NCBI RefSeq assembly: GCF_900102335.1
Contig: NZ_FNBM01000008.1
Span: 1-64,000, forward strand
Direction of reading: 5' to 3'
Source: Phytopseudomonas seleniipraecipitans
GTDB lineage: Bacteria > Pseudomonadota > Gammaproteobacteria > Pseudomonadales > Pseudomonadaceae
Length of the DNA: 64,000 bases
Shown here piece after piece: positions 54,648 through 63,348 of the stretch; the stretch's first letter is position 1, and each line of letters begins with the position of its first letter. The translations under genes were made by a program, and so were the position numbers. Below the pieces are notes generated by a model. It worked only from the letters and a program-made list of their open reading frames with translations. It was not told the origin of the DNA and made no database searches.

Positions 54648-55391
54648 TCAGGCGCGCAGATCGAGCAGTGCGGAGGGGGGCTGATCGACCGCAGAGGCAG
54701 CGTAGAGACTGATGCCAGGGGAAGGTAGCTGACTCTTCGCGTCGGTGGGCGTGACTGACGGGTCGTCGCTTTCCTTGGCGTCTTCGTCGGCGGGCGCCTT
54801 CGAAGCTTCCACTTCACTGCGCTGCATCGTGGCAAGCTCGGCGCGGGCCACCGCCATCTGCGCCTGCGCCTGGCTGGCCACGCTGCGATCCTGGGCCGAC
54901 GGCTCTGCCGGCGCCAACGCCGCGCGGATCACGACCTGCATCTTGCTCAGCGTTGCCTGCGGGTCGTTGGCGACGGCGCCGACATCGATGCTCACCTCGC
55001 CACCCGAGGCATAGCGCTTGCCATCCGGTCCGCGGGTATAGGTGTAGGTAGGTGCCCCGGCATGCACGCCACCCACCGCGGCGTGGGCCTGTTCGTGGGT
55101 GCGCACTTCACGATCGCGGTTGGCCAGTTCGGAGATAACCAGCTGCAGCTCCTGCTCTTCCTCAGGCGTGCGCGGCTCGCCTGGCTTGGCGGTAGTCGAA
55201 GATTCTTCTGGTTTGTCCTGTTCTTCCTGCGCCGTTGCGGCTTTGGAGGAATCAGACGCGGAGCCCGGTGCCACCGGCGCGAAAGCGGCGCGGGCAAGAT
55301 CGGGGGAGCTGGCGGATTCGACAGATCGAGGGGCAGGAGCCGATAACGGCGAGGCGGGATAGTAAGAGGAAGAAAAACCAGCAACTTGCAT
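54648..55391 (-). CDS. SprA-related putative metalloprotease (CJM1_0395 family)
   Basis: 247 residues with no evident signal peptide. A low-complexity Ser/Ala/Pro N-terminal part (1-75) precedes a conserved core: E-L-A-N-R-D-R-E-V-R-T-H-E-Q-A-H, where H99-E100-x-x-H103 is a zinc-protease-type motif, and G-P-D-G-K-R-Y-A-S-G-G-E-V-S-I-D-V near 122-137. The tail is again low complexity. The family is annotated as putative metalloprotease without proven activity. Ribosome site GGAGAG precedes ATG. Confidence 0.85.
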   Translation of the reverse strand: MQVAGFSSSYYPASPLSAPAPRSVESASSPDLARAAFAPVAPGSASDSSKAATAQEEQDKPEESSTTAKPGEPRTPEEEQELQLVISELANRDREVRTHEQAHAAVGGVHAGAPTYTYTRGPDGKRYASGGEVSIDVGAVANDPQATLSKMQVVIRAALAPAEPSAQDRSVASQAQAQMAVARAELATMQRSEVEASKAPADEDAKESDDPSVTPTDAKSQLPSPGISLYAASAVDQPPSALLDLRA

Positions 55392-55436
55392 GTCGCTCTC
55401 CCCCTGGAGCCGAGCGCCTGAAAAAGGCGCTGCGAT

Positions 55437-55703
55437 TTAGGCGGTGACGTCGATCAGGGTGCCCAGCACCTTGTCCGCGGTCTGCACGACACGAGCACCA
55501 GCCTGAGCTTCATATTGGCCAACGCGCATCTCGACCATGTTGTCGGCGATGTCGGAGCGCGCAGCGGAAGGCTCATTGGCCTGGGCACGCTCGGCGGTCA
55601 CGGGAGCACTGGCGATCTCGCCGGCAGCTTGCTCGACGCGACGTTGACCGGACTGGATAGTGTTGATGCCAGCGGTAAAGGCGCTGGTGGATGAAATCTG
55701 CAT
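55437..55703 (-). CDS. Small protein with flagellar axial-type ends
   Basis: 88 residues. The N-terminus (M-Q-I-S-S-T-S-A-F-T-A-G-I-N-T-I-Q) and C-terminus (D-N-M-V-E-M-R-V-G-Q-Y-E-A-Q-A-G and V-V-Q-T-A-D-K-V-L-G-T-L-I-D) resemble the terminal helices of rod/hook proteins, such as A-x-x-V-I-x-T-A-D-x-M-L-x-x-L in FlgG-type proteins, with only about 25 linking residues. No flagellar genes are adjacent. GGAGA ribosome site. I do not know a function. Confidence 0.75.
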   Translation of the reverse strand: MQISSTSAFTAGINTIQSGQRRVEQAAGEIASAPVTAERAQANEPSAARSDIADNMVEMRVGQYEAQAGARVVQTADKVLGTLIDVTA

Positions 55704-55794
55704 GGGACGTCTCCTGCTGCAGTAACTGCATGGCGTGTATTTAAGCAGAAGCCGCTTAAAAAACGTACAACCAAAATATGCGGACGCTTCGCTT

Positions 55795-56484
55795 CTATAG
55801 TATTAATCGCGATAAATCGAGGTAGGCCGCCACCCGATCGGGCGAGGCCGAGGGCAAATACGGCACCTGACCAATGCAGGGGGCCGCCAGGCGTTCATTC
55901 AAGGTGCCTAGATTGTCCTGCAAGCGTGCCGTGCGTGGATCGACTACATTGGCGACCCAGCCCGCCAGTGGCAGGCCGTCAGCGACGATCGCATCGGCCG
56001 TCAGCACAGCATGGTTGATACAACCGAGGCGCACGCCTACTACCAGAATCACCGGCAGCTGCAGCGCGCACGCCAGATCGGACAGGGTGGCGTTACCGGT
56101 CAGCGGCACACGCCAGCCGCCCGCGCCTTCGACCAGGGTAAAGTCCGCCCCCTTATCGACAATCGCCCGCACTGCGGCACCCAGCTCTGCCACGTCCAGC
56201 CGAACGCCCTCGTCACGGGCCGCCAGGTGCGGCGCGATGGCCGGCGCGAAGGCCTTCGGATTTACCTCCTCGTAACGCAGCGGCACGCTGCACTGGGCGA
56301 GCAGCGCCAGGGCGTCGTCATTGCGCAGTCCCTCGGCGGTCAGTTGGCATCCGGAAGCAACCGGCTTGGCGGCTGCGGTCGACAAGCCGGCGAGCCGCGC
56401 GGCGTACAGCAGGCCGGCGGCGATGGTGGTTTTGCCGACTTCGGTGTCGGTGCCCGTGACGAAATAGGCTGCGCTCATACGCAT
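55795..56484 (-). CDS. bioD: Dethiobiotin synthetase BioD
   Basis: 229 residues (or 227 if the second ATG at 56478 is used). It closes the ureido ring of dethiobiotin from DAPA, CO2 and ATP. P-loop G-T-D-T-E-V-G-K-T-T is at 11-20, A-K-P-V-A-S-G near 40 and V-E-G-A-G-G-W near 118. Last gene of the operon; its first codon overlaps the bioC stop. Confidence 0.95.
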   Translation of the reverse strand: MRMSAAYFVTGTDTEVGKTTIAAGLLYAARLAGLSTAAAKPVASGCQLTAEGLRNDDALALLAQCSVPLRYEEVNPKAFAPAIAPHLAARDEGVRLDVAELGAAVRAIVDKGADFTLVEGAGGWRVPLTGNATLSDLACALQLPVILVVGVRLGCINHAVLTADAIVADGLPLAGWVANVVDPRTARLQDNLGTLNERLAAPCIGQVPYLPSASPDRVAAYLDLSRLIL

Positions 56485-57266
56485 TACTCCTTCTGCAGCA
56501 CGCCGTAGATGACCTGATAAGTGCAGGGCAGCCCCTCGGGATGGCGGTGCTGCTCGTAAGCCTCGGCGAGCGCGCGCAATCGCGCCCGCCCAGTCAAACC
56601 GGCCGGGCGCCCCTCATTGAGGTTATGTGCACCCAAGGCCTTGAGGCCGTGGGTGAGGCTGCGCAGATCCGCGTAGTGAAGGCGGTGAGCGCGCACCTGC
56701 AGCGTGCCCAGGTGCAGGCCACTGTCCGTACACAGCTCTTGATAGTCCTCGAGGGCACGAAAGCGGTTGACGTGCACGAAGCCATCCACGGCCTGCCAAC
56801 TGTCGCGCAACTCCTGCAACGTGCCGACGCACAGGCTGCTGAAGGCCAGCACCCCGCCGGGACGCAGCACCCTGCTCGCCTCGCCGAGTACCGCCTGGAA
56901 ATCGCCACACCATTGCAAGGCCAGGCTGGAGAAGATCAGGTCACAGCTCTGCTCGCGCAACGGCAACTGTTCGGCGTCGCCAGCGACGAAACACTGCGCA
57001 CCGCCAGCCTTCCGGGCGTGCTGCAACATGCCTTCGGCGATATCCACCGCTACACCTTGAGCATTCGGGTACCAGTCGGCCAGGGCGCGGCTGAAATGAC
57101 CAGTGCCGCAACCCAGGTCCAGCCAGCGCTCGGGCCGCAGCGATAACGGCAGATACCACAGCAGTTGCCGACCCACATCGCGCTGCAACTGCGCGACGCT
57201 GTCATAGCTGCCAGCGGCCTTGGAAAACGACGCGGCCACCCGGCGCTTGTCGGGTCTTACATTCAT
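56484..57266 (-). CDS. bioC: Malonyl-ACP O-methyltransferase BioC
   Basis: 260 residues. SAM-dependent methyltransferase that masks malonyl-ACP so that the fatty acid machinery can build the pimeloyl chain. SAM motif [10 protein letters not shown] near 51-60, then V-D-I-A-E-G-M-L and [11 protein letters not shown] typical of BioC. ATGA overlap with bioH. Confidence 0.94.
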   Translation of the reverse strand: MNVRPDKRRVAASFSKAAGSYDSVAQLQRDVGRQLLWYLPLSLRPERWLDLGCGTGHFSRALADWYPNAQGVAVDIAEGMLQHARKAGGAQCFVAGDAEQLPLREQSCDLIFSSLALQWCGDFQAVLGEASRVLRPGGVLAFSSLCVGTLQELRDSWQAVDGFVHVNRFRALEDYQELCTDSGLHLGTLQVRAHRLHYADLRSLTHGLKALGAHNLNEGRPAGLTGRARLRALAEAYEQHRHPEGLPCTYQVIYGVLQKE

Positions 57267-57973
57267 GCTCGGGCCTCCATGAAACGGCTGAGCAGCGCAG
57301 CCACATCGGCTACCTGTTCGAGCACGAAGGCATGGCTCGCACCGCTCATACAGTGAACCGTGGCGTCAGGTTGCAGCGCCTGAACGGCCACCGCAGCGCT
57401 GACCGGCACCAGCGCATCGGCATCAGCGAAAACATGCAGCTGCGGCCCGCTGAACCGTTGCAGTATCTCTCGAGTATCGAGTGTTGCCAGCAGATCAAGC
57501 CCAGCCAGCGAATCGACGCCGCCTGCCGTGGCCGTTAGCGAGCGGGACAGTGACCGAGCATCCACGGCGCCCTGGCTGCACAACATGGCGAAGCGCTTGA
57601 GCGTCGCCGACGGGCTCTGCTGATAGCTGTCACGAAAGATCCGGAAGGTCGACGCGGCCATGGCGGTGGGCCAGGTCTCGCGGGCGACAAAACATGGATT
57701 GCTCGCCAACGTCAGCAAGCCGGGACAAGCCGAACCGCGACTTGCTGCCAACAGGCTGGCGAGCATGCCGCCCAGCGACCAACCGCCCAGCCAGGCGTTG
57801 TCGGGCAGACGCTCGTCCAGCTGGTCAAGCCAAAGGGCGACCGACGCATGATCGAGTTCGGGCAGCGGCTCAACCTGCACCTGCAGGCGCACGCCGAGCG
57901 CATCGGCCAGTGGCTGAAGCGGCGCGCTACCCAACCCCCAGCCGGCCAACAAAACCAGTCTTTGATCCGTCAA
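57263..57973 (-). CDS. bioH: Pimeloyl-ACP methyl ester esterase BioH
   Basis: 236 residues if the TTG at 57973 is used, which overlaps the bioF stop by four bases (TTGA) and gives the usual N-terminus ahead of [10 protein letters not shown] longer frame from 58003 would overlap bioF by 34 bp. Alpha/beta hydrolase with nucleophile Ser66 in G-W-S-L-G-G, Asp in A-D-A-D-A-L-V-P and His in G-A-S-H-A-F. It cuts the methyl ester and so ends the BioC-protected cycle. Confidence 0.9.
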   Translation of the reverse strand: MTDQRLVLLAGWGLGSAPLQPLADALGVRLQVQVEPLPELDHASVALWLDQLDERLPDNAWLGGWSLGGMLASLLAASRGSACPGLLTLASNPCFVARETWPTAMAASTFRIFRDSYQQSPSATLKRFAMLCSQGAVDARSLSRSLTATAGGVDSLAGLDLLATLDTREILQRFSGPQLHVFADADALVPVSAAVAVQALQPDATVHCMSGASHAFVLEQVADVAALLSRFMEARA

Positions 57974-59142
57974 GCCGGCTCTCCCGATAGCGGCATCCAG
58001 CACTGGGAGAGCGCTTCCAGCAGGCGATCCACCTGCGCAACGTCGTGCGCGGCGGACAGGGTGACGCGCAGGCGAGCGCTGCCTGCGGGTACGGTCGGCG
58101 GGCGAATCGCCGTGACCAGAATGCCGCGCTCGCGCAGCGCCTGGGACAAGGCCATGGCGCGGCCACTGTCGCCAATCAGAATCGGCTGTATCGGTGTGTC
58201 GCTGTCCATCAGCTGCAGGCCGATGCTCGCCGCGCCTTCGCGGAAGCGCCGGATCAGCACCGCAAGGTGCTCGCGGCGCCAGTGCTCACTGCGCAACAGC
58301 TCGAGGCTCTTCAGGGTCGCGCAGGCCAGCGCCGGCGGCTGGCTGGTGGTGTAGATGTAGGGCCGAGCGAACTGCACCAAGGTGTCGATCAGCTCATCAC
58401 TACCGGCGACGAACGCGCCAGCGGTGCCGAATGCCTTGCCCAGCGTGCCGACCAACACCGGCACGTCATCCAGGCCGAGGCCAAAGTGCTCGACCACACC
58501 GCCGCCAGTCGCGCCCAGGGTGCCGAAACCATGGGCGTCATCGACCATCAGCCAGGCGTCCTTGCGCCGCGTTTCGGCGCACAACGCCGGCAGGTCGGCC
58601 AAGTCGCCGTCCATGCTGAACACGCCATCGCACACCACCAGGGTATTGCCTTCGGCCTTGTCCAGGCGCGTCGCCAGGCTGGCGCTGTCGTTGTGCAGGT
58701 AACGAGAGAAACGTGCGCCACTGAGCAAGCCGGCATCGAGCAATGACGCATGGTTGAGGCGATCTTCGAGCACCGTGTCGCCTTTGCCGACCAGCGCCGT
58801 GACGGCGCCCAAGTTGGCCATGTAGCCGGTGGAGAACAGCAATGCCCGCGGCCGGCCGGTGAATTCGGCCAGGGCCTCCTCCAGTTCGTGGTGCGGCGTG
58901 CTATGGCCGATCACCAGGTGCGAGGCTCCGCCACCAACGCCCCAACGGGCGGCCCCGGCGCGCCAGGCTTCGATCAGCTGTGGGTGATTGGCCAGGCCAA
59001 GGTAGTCGTTGGAACAGAAGGCCAGCAGCTCGCGCCCGTCCACCGTGACCAAAGGCCCCTGCGGGCTGTCCAGCAGCGGGCGCTGGCGATAGAGATCGGC
59101 AGCACGACGCTCGGCCAGGCGGCCGGCCAGATCGAATGACAT
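57970..59142 (-). CDS. bioF: 8-amino-7-oxononanoate synthase BioF
   Basis: 390 residues, PLP enzyme joining pimeloyl-ACP/CoA and L-alanine. Schiff-base lysine K236 in V-G-T-L-G-K-A-F-G, with D-D-A-H-G-F-G near 201-207 and N-H-A-S-L-L-D near 130. It lies 61 bp after bioB and before bioH in the operon. Confidence 0.96.
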   Translation of the reverse strand: MSFDLAGRLAERRAADLYRQRPLLDSPQGPLVTVDGRELLAFCSNDYLGLANHPQLIEAWRAGAARWGVGGGASHLVIGHSTPHHELEEALAEFTGRPRALLFSTGYMANLGAVTALVGKGDTVLEDRLNHASLLDAGLLSGARFSRYLHNDSASLATRLDKAEGNTLVVCDGVFSMDGDLADLPALCAETRRKDAWLMVDDAHGFGTLGATGGGVVEHFGLGLDDVPVLVGTLGKAFGTAGAFVAGSDELIDTLVQFARPYIYTTSQPPALACATLKSLELLRSEHWRREHLAVLIRRFREGAASIGLQLMDSDTPIQPILIGDSGRAMALSQALRERGILVTAIRPPTVPAGSARLRVTLSAAHDVAQVDRLLEALSQCWMPLSGEPA

Positions 59143-59203
59143 AGAACACTCCAGGCGTCAGGCAGCAGGCGCTGGGCACCCAGCGCGCTGCCTGCAGATA
59201 CCA

Positions 59204-60259
59204 TCAGACGGCGGCGTCGTAGAACATCCGCGAATCACGCTGTTCGACCAGCGCCTGCTCGATGGCGGCCTGGTGCACCTCGTCGGCGTGCTCTTCGCGC
59301 GCTTCCGGCTGGATGCCGAGACGGGCGAACAGCTGCATGTCCTTGCCGGCTTGGGGGTTGGCGGTGGTCAGCAACTTCTCGCCGTAGAAGATCGAGTTGG
59401 CACCGGCGAAGAACGCCAGCGCCTGCATCTGCTCGTTCATCGCCTCGCGCCCGGCCGACAGCCGCACATGGGACTTCGGCATCATGATGCGCGCCACCGC
59501 CAGCATGCGGATGAAGTCGAACGGGTCGACGTCCTCCTCGTTGGCCAGCGGCGTACCCTCGACCTTCACCAGCATGTTGATCGGCACCGATTCGGGGTGC
59601 TCCGGCAGGTTGGCCAGCTGGATCAGCAGACCAGCACGGTCGTCCAGCGACTCGCCCATGCCGAGGATGCCGCCGGAGCAGATCTTCATGCCCGACTCAC
59701 GCACGTAGGCCAGCGTCTGCAGGCGCTCGGAATAGGTACGGGTGGTAATGATGCTGCCGTAGAACTCCGGCGAGGTGTCGAGGTTGTGGTTGTAGTAGTC
59801 CAAGCCGGCGTCAGCCAGCGCGCGGGTCTGCTCCTGATCGAGACGCCCCAGGGTCATGCAGGTTTCCAGGCCTAGCGCCTTGACGCCCTCGACCATCTGC
59901 AGGACGTAGGGCATGTCCTTGGCGGACGGATGCTTCCAGGCCGCTCCCATGCAGAAGCGGGTCGAGCCGATGGCCTTGGCTTCGGCGGCCGCCTCCAGCA
60001 CCTTCTGCACTTCCATCAGCTTCTGCTTGTCGAGGCCGGTGTTGTAGTGCCCGGACTGCGGGCAGTACTTGCAGTCTTCGGGGCAGGCACCGGTCTTGAT
60101 CGACAACAGCGTCGACACCTGCACGCGGTTGGCATCGAAATGCGCGCGGTGCACGGTCTGCGCCTGGAACAGCAGGTCATTGAACGGTTGCTCGAACAGC
60201 GCCCGGACTTCAGCCAGGCTCCAATCGTGACGCACGGTGGCAGCGGTGCTAGCGCTCAT
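59204..60259 (-). CDS. bioB: Biotin synthase BioB
   Basis: 351 residues, radical SAM enzyme inserting sulfur into dethiobiotin. The C-x3-C-x2-C cluster site is C59, C63, C66 ([13 protein letters not shown]), followed by the family's Y-N-H-N-L-D-T near 156 and R-L-S-A-G-R near 268 (the Arg liganding the second cluster). First gene of bioBFHCD; a BirA-type operator lies about 87 bp upstream. Confidence 0.98.
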   Translation of the reverse strand: MSASTAATVRHDWSLAEVRALFEQPFNDLLFQAQTVHRAHFDANRVQVSTLLSIKTGACPEDCKYCPQSGHYNTGLDKQKLMEVQKVLEAAAEAKAIGSTRFCMGAAWKHPSAKDMPYVLQMVEGVKALGLETCMTLGRLDQEQTRALADAGLDYYNHNLDTSPEFYGSIITTRTYSERLQTLAYVRESGMKICSGGILGMGESLDDRAGLLIQLANLPEHPESVPINMLVKVEGTPLANEEDVDPFDFIRMLAVARIMMPKSHVRLSAGREAMNEQMQALAFFAGANSIFYGEKLLTTANPQAGKDMQLFARLGIQPEAREEHADEVHQAAIEQALVEQRDSRMFYDAAV

Positions 60260-60340
60260 GGGGCAAGTCCTTCTCTACAGGCGGCCTGCTACAGTCACAG
60301 CAGACCCAACACGGATGTGCGGCATAGTTAAGGAAGCCTA

Positions 60341-61078
60341 ATGCTCTGTCAACCATCGATACATACCACGGTTTACAACTGGTTAAAAATAAAACAAACC
60401 TGTTTGCTCTGTGACGAATCGGTTGATACCCCATTGCCGCTGTGTGCGGAGTGCGAGGCCGATCTGCCCTGGCTGGGCTCACATTGCGGCGTTTGTGCCC
60501 TGCCGCTTGCGGTCGACGGCCTCGTCTGCGGCCACTGCCTGAAACGCCCGCCGGCATTCAGTCGCGTAGAAGCGCCATGGCGCTATGGATTCCCGGTGGA
60601 TGCGCTGATCAATCGCTTCAAGCACCAGGCTCGCTGGCCGATCGGCCGGCTGCTCGGCGATTTGCTCGCCCGCCACCTGGCGCATGCGTTCGCTGACGGC
60701 CTGCCCAAGCCAGACCTGCTAGTGCCAGTACCGCTGTCGCCGAAACGGCAGCGCCAGCGTGGTTTCAACCAGGCGCAGATGCTCGCCCAGGTGATCAGCC
60801 AGGCCCTGGACATTCCCCAGCACAGCGACTGGCTGCAGCGCACCGGCGATGCGCCGGCCCAGCAGAAACTCGATGCCGCAGCACGCCGACGCAACTTGCG
60901 CGGCGCCTTCACCGTGCGGCCCAAGGCGCAGCTAAAGGCGCGGCATGTGGCGCTTATCGACGACGTGCTGACCACCGGCGCCACGGCGCAGCAGTTGGCC
61001 CGCCACCTGCTCAACGCTGGCGCCGAGCGGGTGGATGTTTACTGCCTGGCCCGCACCCCGGCGCCGGGCGATCATTGA
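60341..61078 (+). CDS. comF: ComF-family phosphoribosyltransferase-like protein
   Basis: 245 residues from ATG 60341. An N-terminal zinc ribbon with four cysteine pairs (C-L-L-C, C-x2-C, C-x2-C, C-G-H-C) precedes a type I phosphoribosyltransferase domain with the PRPP loop V-A-L-I-D-D-V-L-T-T-G-A-T near 205 and R-Q-R-G-F-N-Q-A near 145. Needed for natural transformation in some bacteria. Its first codons contain the BirA-like operator of bioB, so both genes may respond to biotin. Divergent from bioB. Confidence 0.9.
   Translation: MLCQPSIHTTVYNWLKIKQTCLLCDESVDTPLPLCAECEADLPWLGSHCGVCALPLAVDGLVCGHCLKRPPAFSRVEAPWRYGFPVDALINRFKHQARWPIGRLLGDLLARHLAHAFADGLPKPDLLVPVPLSPKRQRQRGFNQAQMLAQVISQALDIPQHSDWLQRTGDAPAQQKLDAAARRRNLRGAFTVRPKAQLKARHVALIDDVLTTGATAQQLARHLLNAGAERVDVYCLARTPAPGDH
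60346..60378. promoter_or_regulatory. BirA-type biotin operator between bioB and comF
   Basis: CTGTCAACC (60346-60354), 15 nt, GGTTTACAA (60370-60378). The proteobacterial BirA box is TTGTAAACC, 14-15 nt, GGTTTACAA, so the right half is exact and the left half has two changes. It lies inside the first 13 codons of comF. Confidence 0.8.
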
Positions 61079-61137
61079 CGGCCATCGGAGCGTCACGCAC
61101 AGTGACCGGCCGTCGTGATTACCGCTGCTCTGTCGAT

Positions 61138-61902
61138 ATGACCACCCTTTCCCTGCTCGCCCAACACGTGAACCGCCGCCCACAACGCATCGCACTGCTC
61201 GAGCAGATTGCCGTGCAGGGCTCGATCACCCGCGCCGCCAAAGCCGCTGGCATGAGCTACAAGGCGGCCTGGGACGCCATCGACGAGCTGAACAATCTGG
61301 CTGATCAGCCGCTGGTGGCGCGCAGCGTGGGCGGCAAGGGCGGCGGTGGTGCGCGCCTGACCCCGGCCGGTGAACGGCTACTGCAGTTGCACCATCGCTT
61401 GCAGGCCATTCAGGCCGAAGTGCTGCAGGCGGTCGACGACGACGCCGACCTACAGGTACTCGGCCGCCTGATGCTGCGTACCAGCGCGCGCAACCAGTTA
61501 AGCGGTCGGGTGCGAGCGATCAAGCCGCAGGCCGGCAACGACCTGATCGACATCGAACTGCCCGGCGGCACATCGATCCAGGCGCAGATAACCCGAAGCA
61601 GCACGCAGCACCTGCAGCTCCAGGCCGGCGCGCCACTGATGGTGCTGATCAAGGCCGGCTGGCTGAAGCTCAGCGCTGCTGGTGAGACGGCAGATACCAG
61701 TCTCAACGAGCTGCTCGGCCACATCGAGCAGATTCAGCCCGAAGCAGACGGCCCCAGCGAAGTGCGCATCGCCCTGCACAATGGGCAAACCCTCTGCGCC
61801 CAGGCGACCGCCGAACACCTCGCCCACCATGGCCTGGTGGTGGGCAGCCCGGTGCGGGCGCAATTCGCGGCCAGCCATGTGCTGCTGGGTACGCAGGTCT
61901 GA
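61138..61902 (+). CDS. modE: ModE-family molybdate-responsive regulator
   Basis: 254 residues from ATG 61138; a longer frame from 61075 is possible. N-terminal LysR-like winged helix (G-S-I-T-R-A-A-K-A-A-G-M-S-Y-K-A-A-W-D-A-I near 30-50) and two Mop/TOBE molybdate-binding domains (S-A-R-N-Q-L-S-G-R-V near 125 and the weaker N-E-L-L-G-H-I-E near 200). It normally represses modABC under molybdate excess. No modABC genes are nearby; the molybdoenzyme pair is 52 kb away. Confidence 0.9.
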   Translation: MTTLSLLAQHVNRRPQRIALLEQIAVQGSITRAAKAAGMSYKAAWDAIDELNNLADQPLVARSVGGKGGGGARLTPAGERLLQLHHRLQAIQAEVLQAVDDDADLQVLGRLMLRTSARNQLSGRVRAIKPQAGNDLIDIELPGGTSIQAQITRSSTQHLQLQAGAPLMVLIKAGWLKLSAAGETADTSLNELLGHIEQIQPEADGPSEVRIALHNGQTLCAQATAEHLAHHGLVVGSPVRAQFAASHVLLGTQV

Positions 61903-62035
61903 GCTGAACACCTGCCGCCGCTGACCGAATTCCACAACGCGTTCTCCACCGAGCCAGCAAGACCTCGTGCTTTGGGCGCCACCGCCTGGCGACAAATGCG
62001 CTCAGGCACAGGTTCTGTTGAACGGCCACCATCCC

Positions 62036-62123
62036 CTTCGCGCCGGGGGCGACGCTCCCACGTGGGCGCCACGGACCGCGTGTGAATCCACATAGCGTAG
62101 GAGCCGCGACCTCGCGGCTAATG
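62036..62123. repeat. Outward-facing pair of GTAGGAGC-type REP units
   Basis: GGGGGCGACGCTCCCAC region 62036-62060 and GTAGGAGCCGCGACCTCGCG from 62097 are the same two units as at 119-257 but in the opposite order. No gene is present in 61903-62285 besides these. Confidence 0.75.
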
Positions 62124-62285
62124 GCGGTCACGCCGCTGGTTCTGCTGGACGGCCGCCATGAGAGCTCGACGCAGTGGCAGGGCTGAAATTCCCAGTTGTG
62201 CTGCGCCCTCTGCCGTCCGATAGCGATAGTGCCGTGCCGACGGCCCTCGCGCGGTACACTCTGCGGCCCACCGACGGAGTAGCCC

Positions 62286-63260
62286 ATGTCTCATCCTTTC
62301 GCCGCACTCACCCCCGATCTGGTTCTGGATGCCGTCGAAAGCCTGGGCTACCTCAGCGACGCCCGCGTGCTGGCACTCAACAGCTATGAGAACCGCGTCT
62401 ACCAGGTGGGCATCGAGGGCGAAACCCCGCTGATCGCCAAGTTCTATCGCCCGCAGCGCTGGACCGATGAAGCGATTCGCGAGGAACACACCTTCAGCGC
62501 CGAGCTGGCTGAGTGCGATGTGCCGGTAGTGGCGCCGCTGCAGCGCGACGGCGAAACGCTGTTCGAGCACGCTGGCTTTCGCTTCTCGCTGTTTCCGCGC
62601 CGCGGCGGCCGGGCACCGGAGCCAGGCAATCTCGACCAGCTCTACCGCCTCGGCCAGCTGCTCGGCCGTCTGCATGCGGTGGGCTCTTTGCGCCCATTCG
62701 CTCACCGTGAAACGCTGCAGGTCAGCAACTTCGGCCATGCCTCCCTGGCGACCCTGCTGGAAGGCAACTTCGTGCCGCGTAGTCTGCTGCCTGCCTATGA
62801 GTCGGTCGCGCGCGATCTGCTCAAGCGCCTGGATCAGTTGTTCGCGGAGAACCCGGCCAAGGCGATCCGCCTGCACGGTGACTGCCACCCAGGCAACCTG
62901 CTGTGCCGCGACGAGACCTATCACATGGTCGACCTCGATGATTGCCGCATGGGCCCGGCGATTCAGGATCTGTGGATGATGCTCGCCGGCGAGCGTCACG
63001 AACGGCTGGGGCAAATTGCCGAGCTGGTCGATGGCTATCAGGAATTCCACGATTTCAATCCGCGCGAGCTGCCGCTGATCGAGGGGTTTCGCTCGCTGCG
63101 CCTGATGCATTACAGCGCCTGGCTGGCACGTCGCTGGGACGACCCGGCGTTTCCGCAGAGCTTCCCGTGGTTCGGCAGTGAGCGCTACTGGGGCGAGCAG
63201 ATTCTCATGCTGCGCGAACAGATCGCCGCGCTGAACGAAGAACCGCTGAAGCTGTTTTGA
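62286..63260 (+). CDS. srkA: Stress-response protein kinase SrkA (YihE/RdoA)
   Basis: 324 residues of the aminoglycoside-phosphotransferase-like kinase fold. Catalytic loop H-G-D-C-H-P-G-N near 198-205 and metal-binding D-L-D-D near 217 are present; the N-terminus has L-N-S-Y-E-N-R-V-Y-Q-V and an ATP-contact K in L-I-A-K-F-Y-R-P. E. coli YihE is a Ser/Thr kinase that protects against programmed death under stress; it is often next to dsbA, but not here. GGAG ribosome site. Confidence 0.92.
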   Translation: MSHPFAALTPDLVLDAVESLGYLSDARVLALNSYENRVYQVGIEGETPLIAKFYRPQRWTDEAIREEHTFSAELAECDVPVVAPLQRDGETLFEHAGFRFSLFPRRGGRAPEPGNLDQLYRLGQLLGRLHAVGSLRPFAHRETLQVSNFGHASLATLLEGNFVPRSLLPAYESVARDLLKRLDQLFAENPAKAIRLHGDCHPGNLLCRDETYHMVDLDDCRMGPAIQDLWMMLAGERHERLGQIAELVDGYQEFHDFNPRELPLIEGFRSLRLMHYSAWLARRWDDPAFPQSFPWFGSERYWGEQILMLREQIAALNEEPLKLF

Positions 63261-63348
63261 ACACGCGCCGGCTGCGATAAAAAAGCTGAACGGGCGGACA
63301 ACTGCGCACTAGAATGATGCGTCTTTCCCTGCCTCGCTAAGGACTTAC

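Noticed and set aside
62118..63110. 330-codon minus-strand frame over srkA
   Set aside because: Antisense shadow of a gene with complete kinase motifs.
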